Positions 1 through 5,607 of a stretch of DNA of 11,673 bases are shown here, one piece after another. A model generated the notes under the pieces. That model searched no databases, was not told where the DNA came from, and saw nothing but the letters and a program-made list of their open reading frames with translations. The first letter of the stretch is position 1, and each line of letters starts with the position of its first letter. The position numbers and the translations under genes were made by a program. Source of the DNA: Bacteroides sp. 43_108 (GTDB taxonomy: Bacteria > Bacteroidota > Bacteroidia > Bacteroidales > Bacteroidaceae); NCBI GenBank assembly GCA_001915545.1, contig MNQS01000221.1, forward strand, positions 1-11,673. The letters are read 5' to 3'.

Positions 1-23
1 AACAGGTCAAATTTTAAAAAGCT

Positions 24-98
24 CTTGTTCTTTCAATGAAAACGTCTTGTTCTTTTTTTTAAAGACCTTGTTCTTTTCAGAAAAGAACAGGACGTTTG
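24..98. repeat. Three phased CTTGTTCTTT repeats plus an inverted partner
   Basis: The ten bases CTTGTTCTTT occur exactly at 24-33, 46-55 and 67-76, so the copies lie 22 and 21 bp apart, about two helical turns. An inverted partner, AAAGAACAGG, lies at 82-91. It can pair with the third copy: GTTCTTTT at 70-77 and AAAAGAAC at 81-88 form a perfect 8-bp stem with a 3-nt loop. It can also pair with the second copy: 39-55 against 82-98 match at 15 of 17 positions. These two foldings exclude each other. Spacing by two turns is usual for sites bound by one protein on one face of DNA. The gene controlled, if any, is not in the window. Confidence 0.7.
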
Positions 99-99
99 A

Positions 100-191
100 A
101 AGGTTAGTAACCTGCATGTCGGAAGGTTAGTAACGTGTGGGGTGACACGTTACTAATGTGTGGGTTGTAAGGTAAGTAATATTTAGAAATG
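100..191. repeat. Four 23-bp tandem units, each with a GTTAGTAAC-like palindrome
   Basis: Near-palindromic nine-base sites start at 103 (GTTAGTAAC), 126 (GTTAGTAAC), 149 (GTTACTAAT) and 172 (GTAAGTAAT), exactly 23 bp apart each time. Three units open with AAGG (100, 123, 169). Units two and three also share the following GTGTGGG, so these are degenerate direct repeats and not just shared palindromes. An AT-rich stretch follows on the right. The layout resembles iterons of a replication origin or a multi-site operator. No replication gene is visible here, and the adjacent gene codes for an AraC-type regulator, a family that often binds half-sites about 21 bp apart. The function is inferred only. 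Confidence 0.7.
127..156. other. Perfect 12-bp inverted repeat within the 23-bp array
   Basis: TTAGTAACGTGT at 127-138 is perfectly complementary to ACACGTTACTAA at 145-156, with the loop GGGGTG between them. It joins units two and three of the 23-bp array. There is no T-run on either strand directly after it, so it does not look like a standard intrinsic terminator. A protein-binding dyad or a cruciform/RNA hairpin is as likely. Confidence 0.6.
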
Positions 192-308
192 CAATAAAAA
201 ACAGAATGACGAGAATTAAACGTAAATCGTTTATAATTAAGTATTTTGCGAGAATTGCAGAACGGACAGACCTGCAAAAGAAAACAAAAAATAGCAACGC
301 TTCAGTTA
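192..308. other. AT-rich non-coding stretch downstream of the regulator gene
   Basis: No open frame, tRNA or clear terminator is seen between the repeat array and the stop codon of the AraC-type gene. The stretch is AT-rich, with short runs of A such as AATAAAAAACAG near 193. If the array to the left were an origin, this would be a natural place for strand opening, but nothing here proves that. Confidence 0.4.
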
Positions 309-1169
309 TCAGACTGTTAGCCGTCTATTTCGGAAACAACGGCAGGTAACCGAATTTTTACCGATAGGAACAAAGAAATCGTGGAAGTTGCTCTTGGAAA
401 GGAAATGGTTGCGCTCTGCCACTTCCTTCAGGGTAAGTTCGGGACGGTAGGTCATGTCTTCCATGATACGACAGATCCGTTCGCGCCGGAGCCATTCGGT
501 AGCAGAGCAGCCGTAGTATGTCTCGAATCTCTCCCGGAAATGGGAATAGCTCATGCCGCACATGCGTGCCATGTTTTCAGCCGTGAAGGTATGCCATTTG
601 TACATTTTCACTTTCAGCATGAATACGGCCTTTTCCAGTTCCTTCATCCGGCTTTCCGCATACTGCATCTCAAATTCTTTCAGCGGTGTGGCAATATGGC
701 GGAGCGCGTCACGCCGTGCCCTGAAGAAATAGTCGCATACCCGGTTTGTCACGCAGTTCAGATAGGAGCGTCCCCTCATGCAGCGAAGCAGGTCGCAGAA
801 AAACATCAGTTCTGCCGTCCGGTATCCCGCCTCATAGACGGCAACAAGGTCGTTGCTCAGGTAGCAATAGGCAAAATTTTCCGGTGAACAGGCAACCAGA
901 GCCATATAGGGCTTGTAGTCCTGCTGTTCCAGTGTGGGCAGATACGGGAGTTGCCGCAATGCGTCCACTGTCAGACGCATTGCTTCCGTGTCACGTGCGA
1001 AATTTTCCATTTCGCGGAGCATTCTCCGCACGGAATACCTTTTCTCTACGAGTTCTTTTGCCTTGTCTGCGATGCTGTGCAGGGTGGCGGCTTGGGGATT
1101 TGCTTCGGCTGTCCGCCTTAAAAGATCTGTCAGTTTCATTGCTGTTGTTTTTTGATGCAAAGTTCGCAT
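309..1169 (-). CDS. AraC-family transcriptional regulator
   Basis: Probable DNA-binding transcription factor acting in the cytoplasm. The C-terminal third carries the two helix-turn-helix motifs of the AraC type. The first covers residues 195-220 (FTAENMARMCGMSYSHFRER and on, ending in YYG), and the second about 245-267 (LTLKEVAERNHFLSKSNFHD). The N-terminal 190 residues are helical, with many Arg, Cys and Tyr, and match no sensor domain I know. The end is unusual: after HDFF the usual G-x-[ST]-P-x-x-[FY]-R is replaced by PIGKNSVTCRCFRNRRLTV, which may reflect divergence or a late frameshift. The first ATG at 1169 has AGGA nearby. The ATG at 1139 (MKLTDLL) follows an A-rich leader and is an equally good start. 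The gene is the last minus-strand gene in the window, followed by a phased repeat array that it might bind. Target genes are unknown. Confidence 0.85.
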   Translation of the reverse strand: MRTLHQKTTAMKLTDLLRRTAEANPQAATLHSIADKAKELVEKRYSVRRMLREMENFARDTEAMRLTVDALRQLPYLPTLEQQDYKPYMALVACSPENFAYCYLSNDLVAVYEAGYRTAELMFFCDLLRCMRGRSYLNCVTNRVCDYFFRARRDALRHIATPLKEFEMQYAESRMKELEKAVFMLKVKMYKWHTFTAENMARMCGMSYSHFRERFETYYGCSATEWLRRERICRIMEDMTYRPELTLKEVAERNHFLSKSNFHDFFVPIGKNSVTCRCFRNRRLTV

Positions 1170-1189
1170 ATCCTGCGGTTACGGCAGTT

Positions 1190-1229
1190 CCAAATCTTGC
1201 CGAAAACTCCAACAGAGTTTCGTTTTTGG
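1190..1229. other. Nested inverted repeat upstream of the AraC-type gene
   Basis: CGAAAACTC at 1201-1209 pairs with GAGTTTCG at 1215-1222 around the loop CAACA, with one bulged A. Outside this, CCAAA at 1190-1194 pairs with TTTGG at 1225-1229. It lies in the 104-bp gap between the 171-aa membrane gene and the regulator. On the plus strand it is followed by a T-run, but no plus-strand gene precedes it. On the minus strand it would sit in the regulator's leader. It could be an autoregulatory site or a weak terminator. Confidence 0.35.
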
Positions 1230-1273
1230 TAAAAAAAGGAACAGCTTCGTGAAAAACCTTCTCATTTCAATGG

Positions 1274-1789
1274 CTATAATACTTCGTCATTCAACAAGCT
1301 ATAATAGATCAATAAAAAATACATTGCATCTCCTGCAATCAGTGCTGTAAGCCGTTGCTTGAATTTCAAATCGTATTTTTCTTCCTTCAACCGTCTTAAT
1401 TCGGGAAACAGACCGCTGAAATCAACGGGTGTCCGGCTGAGTAGATAGACCGGAAGAAACAACAGTATATCCACAAGTTCCTTTTCGCCTCTCACCAGAT
1501 AAAACGGGGCAAACAAAAGCATCGGTATCAGTTCCCACCATCGGTAACTGACATTCCTGTTCTTCTCGTTCTGTTTGTCCATGCGGGCTTTCTCCGCACG
1601 TGCGGCAGCATCCAGCCTTCGCATGAAGGCTTCCTCTTTCTCTTCCATGATGTCGGCTATCACCTTGTCATCTACACCGCGCCGGTATAGTTCCTCTTTC
1701 GCCTGTCTGACTCCCTTTTCCGAATATTCTCCGGTAACATTGTTGGCTATCATCAGCAGCTCATTGGTGTCGGATTCCTTGATTTTCAT
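1274..1789 (-). CDS. Small membrane protein with charged helical N-terminus
   Basis: Function unknown. The first 80 residues are soluble, strongly charged and helical. Residues 6-50 (DTNELLMIANNVTGEYSEKG, then a KEELYRRG motif) resemble a short helical segment often found at the N-terminus of Bacteroidetes membrane proteins. Residues 52-78 (EEAFMRRLDAAARAEKARMD and on) could form a coiled coil. Three hydrophobic stretches follow, at about 84-99, 105-118 and 146-166, and the last is the most convincing membrane span. There is no signal peptide and no catalytic motif. The ATG start is preceded by GATTAAATTAATGAACA, an AT-rich leader typical of Bacteroidales. It lies between the other small membrane protein and the regulator, with spacers of about 100 bp on each side, so it may have its own promoter. 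Confidence 0.75.
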   Translation of the reverse strand: MKIKESDTNELLMIANNVTGEYSEKGVRQAKEELYRRGVDDKVIADIMEEKEEAFMRRLDAAARAEKARMDKQNEKNRNVSYRWWELIPMLLFAPFYLVRGEKELVDILLFLPVYLLSRTPVDFSGLFPELRRLKEEKYDLKFKQRLTALIAGDAMYFLLIYYSLLNDEVL

Positions 1790-1833
1790 TGTTCATTAAT
1801 TTAATCCGTCTTATTTACTTTTCTCTCATTTTC

Positions 1834-1876
1834 ATATATTGACTTGAGGTAAGACTGAATATCAATATATTGACTT
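1834..1876. repeat. Pair of 12-bp direct repeats (ATATATTGACTT)
   Basis: ATATATTGACTT occurs exactly at 1834-1845 and at 1865-1876, 31 bp apart, which is close to three helical turns. The pair lies in the 109-bp spacer just upstream of the 171-aa membrane gene (start at 1789) and downstream of the 173-aa gene. The position suits an operator or upstream activator site. I found no clear Bacteroides -7 box (TAnnTTTG) on the minus strand beside it. AT-rich DNA makes chance repeats likelier. Confidence 0.4.
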
Positions 1877-1898
1877 TATTTAATGAGCAGTTATTCTA

Positions 1899-2420
1899 TT
1901 ATAAGTTTTTGAATAATATATAGAAAGTTGTAAATTGTATGATTATGGAAATCACATAGATACTATAATATTGCACATACTTTTTCTCTTTGTCAAATTG
2001 CTTGAAATACTTTCTGTACTTGCTGTTCTTGAATAAAAAATAATCATTAATATAATACACAAATAATCCTATAACTATTAGTAAAGGGAAAAAAATGGAA
2101 TCAGATATAAATGCAGTTATTAATAAAGTTTTTATTCTTGAAAACTGAATGCCGATAATACATATAACGGCAATTATCCAAAGGCTGATTCGATACACAG
2201 AAGTAATAGCCAAGACTGAAATCCATGAATCAATGCCTTTATCAGACGTATCGGACTCTAACTTTTTATTAATCAATATACAACGGTTTATATAATTATT
2301 ATTCCATTTCTTCAACCTGATCCAATAAAATGGATTAATAAGTCTGTATAAAAAATAGAATAATATATTATATGCACAATAATAAATCATATTATAGTAT
2401 TTCTCCATCAAATCTTTCAT
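1899..2420 (-). CDS. Multi-pass membrane protein of unknown function, AT-rich
   Basis: I do not recognise this protein. It has about four hydrophobic segments: residues 10-29, 67-92 (AITSVYRISLWIIAVICIIG inside), 98-124, and 148-170. Between the first two is a soluble stretch with basic and acidic residues (35-66), and between the last two a basic loop (KNSKYRKYFKQFDKEKK, 131-147). It is rich in Ile, Tyr, Phe, Asn and Lys because the DNA is strikingly AT-rich compared with the operon to the right, which suggests a separate origin. There is no catalytic motif and no signal peptide. The ATG follows AAAAAGTTGATGGG. The next gene leftward is another small membrane protein after 109 bp. An immunity-type or regulatory membrane protein is possible but not shown. 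Confidence 0.65.
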   Translation of the reverse strand: MKDLMEKYYNMIYYCAYNILFYFLYRLINPFYWIRLKKWNNNYINRCILINKKLESDTSDKGIDSWISVLAITSVYRISLWIIAVICIIGIQFSRIKTLLITAFISDSIFFPLLIVIGLFVYYINDYFLFKNSKYRKYFKQFDKEKKYVQYYSIYVISIIIQFTTFYILFKNL

Positions 2421-2730
2421 CCCATCAACTTTTTATATATAAGAAATACTGTTAATTTTGCTTATTATCACCAGATATATCCGTAATGTTGCAATCGTTA
2501 TCTTTATCATTCCCATTAGGAGAAATGAAGGAAAACCACATAATCCAATTAGTTAGATGTTTGCATGCGGCTTTCCTTCCGATTAGACAATTTGTGGGAA
2601 ACAATGCCTATCAGTAGTACAGATGTACGCACTGTCCAAAGTTCACCATTTAGCAACCGACCTATATATGAATTCACTTGGTGTAATATTCCACAAAGGC
2701 GGTTTCTTTCTATTTAATTGCAGGAATTAC
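2421..2730. other. Gene-free 310-bp gap, with imperfect hairpins
   Basis: No convincing gene is seen. On the minus strand, GAAGGAAAGCC (2579-2569) can pair with GGTTTTCCTTC (2537-2527) through eleven pairs including one G-U, with a 31-nt loop. The bases after it (ATTTCTCC) are only a weak T-run, so it is at best a poor terminator for the operon ending at 2731. A second imperfect hairpin is CAGTaGTAC/GTACgcACTG at 2612-2634. A minus-strand frame of about 55 codons from about 2713 to 2546 stays open but has no early start codon and no recognisable product. Confidence 0.4.
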
Positions 2731-3528
2731 TTACCAGGCATATTTTCTCCATGGACTGTTCTCGTGTTTCAGCAGTTCGTCCGCAGTATCTTTCATCACG
2801 GAGTTGTATGCATGCTTGCCTCCCCAAAGTGAGCGTCCTATGACATAACTCATGCCCATATCTTTCCAGGATGAAAAAGTAGAATGAGCCATGTTGTAAG
2901 CCAAATCAATATATTTCCACGCTTCCGCTTCTGTGATGTACCCCATTTCACAACAAGCGCGGGCAAGAAAACAGATACGACCCGCATCCCAACCTGCTAC
3001 GCCATAATGCAGTAATTCTTCCTTTTCCGCAACGACCTTGCATCTGATCAGTTCATCAAATGTTTCCTGAAGGTTTTGGAACTGTGCTACTATTTTGTCA
3101 TAGTCTTCCTGTGAAGTCATGTTCTGCTGAAAGATTTCATCCTGGGCTTCCGGCTTGCCAAGCAGAAATGCCTGATACACAAAAGGGAAGTAATACCGGT
3201 ACCCTTTTTCACAGAGATAGTCCAACTCCTCCTTGGCTGCATCAGTGCTTTCAATACCCCACCATTCCCCAAGTATCTTGGGCAGTAAGTCGGAAATGCC
3301 TGTCTCGATAGAATTCTGATAGGCTCCCTGCTGTGAAGCATACATGGCTCCTACAGCCAGCTTTTTGCATTGTTCGTCACTTAGTTTTGACTTGGGATTC
3401 AGACATACTCCTTTGAAAGATCTATGAATTTTTCTGATTGTCAAAACCGCATTTTTTCCTTTCTTATATAGCCAGAAACCTCCAACTACAACGGCAATTG
3501 CCATGCTAAACCAAAAATCGTTGCTCAT
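2731..3528 (-). CDS. DUF1266 protein with N-terminal membrane anchor
   Basis: Belongs to the DUF1266 family, whose biochemical role is unknown; Escherichia coli YbeR and YbeU are members. The family core is clear in the C-terminal half: GWDAGRICFLARACCEMGYI (179-198), TEAEAWKYIDLA (199-210), and FSSWKDMGMSYVIGRSLWGG (218-237). A short C-terminal motif SPWRKYAW (258-265) is shared with the next protein upstream, SPWKQSYW. Residues 7-21 are hydrophobic and are followed by a basic stretch (YKKGKNAVLTIRKIHR), so the protein is probably anchored with its main domain in the cytoplasm. EWWGIESTDAAKEELDYL (88-105) matches the part of the family seen as DWWNVTDRDS in its neighbour. It is the last gene of the tight run, 31 bp after the other DUF1266 gene, so the two are probably cotranscribed paralogues, one soluble and one membrane-bound. 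Confidence 0.85.
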   Translation of the reverse strand: MSNDFWFSMAIAVVVGGFWLYKKGKNAVLTIRKIHRSFKGVCLNPKSKLSDEQCKKLAVGAMYASQQGAYQNSIETGISDLLPKILGEWWGIESTDAAKEELDYLCEKGYRYYFPFVYQAFLLGKPEAQDEIFQQNMTSQEDYDKIVAQFQNLQETFDELIRCKVVAEKEELLHYGVAGWDAGRICFLARACCEMGYITEAEAWKYIDLAYNMAHSTFSSWKDMGMSYVIGRSLWGGKHAYNSVMKDTADELLKHENSPWRKYAW

Positions 3529-3559
3529 TTCTTATATATTCCATTAATAATTAATACTT

Positions 3560-4597
3560 TTATTTAGTCCAATATGATTGTTTCCATGGGGATTCATCGT
3601 TCTCCAGCAAAAGTTCTACTATTTCCTTTGCCGTTTCGCTATCGTCCGGATCACCATGCCATACACCTCTTCCCATAACAAAACTCTGTCCGTATTCCTC
3701 CCATGACGAGAAATGCTCAACAGCCGTATCGGCTGCCACTTGCATAATCTGCCACATCTCATCCGCATTCACGTAACCGCAAAGGTATGCCCAGCGTCCA
3801 AGGTTTACTACCCGCACCAAATCCCATGCAATAACACTCTCTGGAATCTTGCCTTGCGGATACCAGCCATTTTCAAGCATGTTCTCCATAATCAGACATA
3901 CATCTCCCATTTTACGATCCTCATCAAACCGTTCTTCCTGAGAAATGTTCTCAAATCCGCGTGTGCGGATTTCTGCCAGAGCTTCGTCTGCTTCGGCATG
4001 ATGCCCATCTTCCAACAGCCATCTGACGATACCCAGTGTACTATCCCTGTCCGTAACATTCCACCAATCCTCAAGTGTGTATTTGATAGTCTCGACATCT
4101 GCATCACTGTCAATCGTATCTACTTTTTCGTCATTATAGACCAGCATGGGAGCACCAAACGCCAACAGACGAAGTTGTTCTTCATCCAGTTTTCCGTCTT
4201 CAGCCCTGTTGATAGTCCAACTGTCATCTCCGAAGGCTTCCATCATTTGAGCCATCGCGTCGGACGATGACAGTCCTTCATCAAATGCACTGTCCATCAT
4301 TTCCTGCATCATCTGATTGGCATAAGCCATATTCTGACGGCCCGCTTGAACAACTGTTTCAGGGTTTATGCCTGCTGCTTTCAGCATGGCTTCCTGTTGT
4401 GCCTGTGCAGCAGCCATATCGGGCATCCCTGCGCCCATCTGTGCCATAATCTGTTCCTGCATACCACCCGGCATCTGAAATCCCGGTATGTTTCCGAACA
4501 TCGCCTGAGCCTGTTCCATTGCTGCTTTTACAGCGGCTTCCTGGGCCGCCTTTGCCATTTCCTCAGGATTTTGAGAATTTGAATTTTCTTTTGTCAT
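3560..4597 (-). CDS. DUF1266 protein with Met/Gln/Ala-rich N-terminus
   Basis: DUF1266 family, function unknown. The C-terminal domain shows TLEDWWNVTDRDSTLGIVRW (174-193), AWDLVRVVNLGRWAYLCGYV (257-276), then FSSWEEYGQSFVMGRGVWHG (296-315) and SPWKQSYW (336-343). The N-terminal 120 residues are quite different: helical and loaded with Met, Gln and Ala (MQEQIMAQMGAGMPDMAAAQ at 46-65, then QQEAMLKAAG and NQMMQEMMDS), with one Pro/Gly-rich break (NIPGFQMPGG). Such a segment may form flexible amphipathic helices that bind a hydrophobic partner or a membrane surface; that is inference. There is no signal peptide. It starts at an ATG 28 bp after the ankyrin gene and is followed after 31 bp by its membrane-anchored paralogue. 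Both short gaps share the AT-rich motif TTATTAAT ahead of the start codon, which may reflect similar translation leaders or a duplication. Confidence 0.85.
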   Translation of the reverse strand: MTKENSNSQNPEEMAKAAQEAAVKAAMEQAQAMFGNIPGFQMPGGMQEQIMAQMGAGMPDMAAAQAQQEAMLKAAGINPETVVQAGRQNMAYANQMMQEMMDSAFDEGLSSSDAMAQMMEAFGDDSWTINRAEDGKLDEEQLRLLAFGAPMLVYNDEKVDTIDSDADVETIKYTLEDWWNVTDRDSTLGIVRWLLEDGHHAEADEALAEIRTRGFENISQEERFDEDRKMGDVCLIMENMLENGWYPQGKIPESVIAWDLVRVVNLGRWAYLCGYVNADEMWQIMQVAADTAVEHFSSWEEYGQSFVMGRGVWHGDPDDSETAKEIVELLLENDESPWKQSYWTK

Positions 4598-4625
4598 ATC
4601 GTCTAATTATTAATAATGTAATATT

Positions 4626-5600
4626 TTATCCTTCTGCTCCTGCCGTCAAAAGCATTTCCGTTATTTCGTTGTACCCGCGTTCGCTGGCATAATACAAAGC
4701 CGTCCGTTGGAGATTGTCCGCAAGATTCACGTCTGCCCCATGTTCTACAAGCAGTGTCGTAAATTCGTTATTACCTTCTCTGGCTGCAAGGATAAGAGGT
4801 GTTTCCCCGTTTTCATTCCGCATATCCATTTGCGCATTTGCCGCTATCAGCTTCCGACCGATGAAGCTGTTTCCCGACCACGCAGCAAAGTGCATGGGGG
4901 TATTCCCGTTCAAAAGGGCTTTGTTCACTTCTGAACCGGCAGCAATCAGCAAGTCAACGATGTGCAGGTTACCTTTCATACAAGCAATAATCAATGGCGT
5001 TTCCCCTTCATCATTCGCCATATCCAGCATATCATCCGAAGCGGAAAGCAACATACGTACCGTTTCCGACTGTCCGTTGAAAACCGCCTGATGAAGCGGC
5101 GTATTTCCATGCGCGTCAGTGGTTCCCTCCGCCGACAGACATGCCACAACTTCACGCAATCCGTGAGCTGTAGCATAATCTATCGCTTTATGTCCCGTAT
5201 TGTCCGCCATTTCCGTATCCGCCCCCTGTTCTATCAGAAACAGTGCAGCATCGGTACGTTTATTGTCAAGAAGGCAGATTAAAGGGGTACGTCCATCCTT
5301 GTCCGTGGCATCCTGATCAGCCCCATATTGTATCAGCTTTCCTATTATCTCTTTATTCCCGCTCCTTGCGGCTGCATGCAAGGGTGTCTCCGCACAATTG
5401 TTGGCGACGGAAACATCCGCATCATGTTCCAGAAGCATATTCACAATATCCCTGAATCCTTTCAGACAGGCATAATGCAGCGGAGTATTCCCCTCCGCAT
5501 CCCGTTTGTTCACATTAATGCCTCCTTTTTGCAGAAATATCTGTACAATACTTTTTTGTCCGTTGCGGCACGCATTTAAAAAAGTCATGTTGTTGTCCAT
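4626..5600 (-). CDS. Ankyrin-repeat protein, about ten repeats
   Basis: A protein made almost entirely of ankyrin repeats of about 33 residues, running from residue 5 to the end. Clear examples are GNTPLHYACLKGFRDIVNML (37-56), ETPLHAAARSGNKEIIGKLI (71-90), GETPLIIACMKGNLHIVDLL (197-216) and GETPLILAAREGNNEFTTLL (263-282). One repeat near the middle (GHKAIDYATAHGLREVVACL) is degenerate and shortened before the next HGNTPLHQA. Ankyrin arrays bind other proteins and have no catalytic role of their own. There is no signal peptide or transmembrane segment, so it is probably cytoplasmic, and no extra domain is attached. It starts 7 bp after the larger ankyrin gene and lies 28 bp before the first DUF1266 gene, so it is very likely made together with them. 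A partner within the operon, or a secreted toxin as its target, are the obvious options. The partner is unknown. Confidence 0.93.
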   Translation of the reverse strand: MDNNMTFLNACRNGQKSIVQIFLQKGGINVNKRDAEGNTPLHYACLKGFRDIVNMLLEHDADVSVANNCAETPLHAAARSGNKEIIGKLIQYGADQDATDKDGRTPLICLLDNKRTDAALFLIEQGADTEMADNTGHKAIDYATAHGLREVVACLSAEGTTDAHGNTPLHQAVFNGQSETVRMLLSASDDMLDMANDEGETPLIIACMKGNLHIVDLLIAAGSEVNKALLNGNTPMHFAAWSGNSFIGRKLIAANAQMDMRNENGETPLILAAREGNNEFTTLLVEHGADVNLADNLQRTALYYASERGYNEITEMLLTAGAEG

Positions 5601-5607
5601 ACGATTG

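Noticed and set aside
24..191. Possible CRISPR array
   Set aside because: The repeats are 9-12 bp, partly palindromic, with spacers of about 11-14 bp that are themselves partly shared. There is no room for CRISPR-type spacers and no cas gene is present.
381..1252. Plus-strand frames of about 168 codons opposite the regulator gene
   Set aside because: The minus-strand frame carries clear AraC helix-turn-helix motifs; the plus-strand products look like antisense readings.
2527..2579. Intrinsic terminator for the operon
   Set aside because: The eleven-pair stem has a 31-nt loop and only a weak T-run after it, so it is kept only as a note on the gap.
2546..2713. Minus-strand open frame of about 55 codons in the gap (contains VNSYIGRLLNGELW)
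   Set aside because: It has no start codon until its last few residues and matches nothing I can name. It could be a gene remnant, but an open stretch of this length can arise by chance.
2623..2832. Plus-strand frame of 69 codons at the end of the DUF1266 gene
   Set aside because: It overlaps the conserved C-terminus of the minus-strand DUF1266 gene and shows no recognisable motif or leader.
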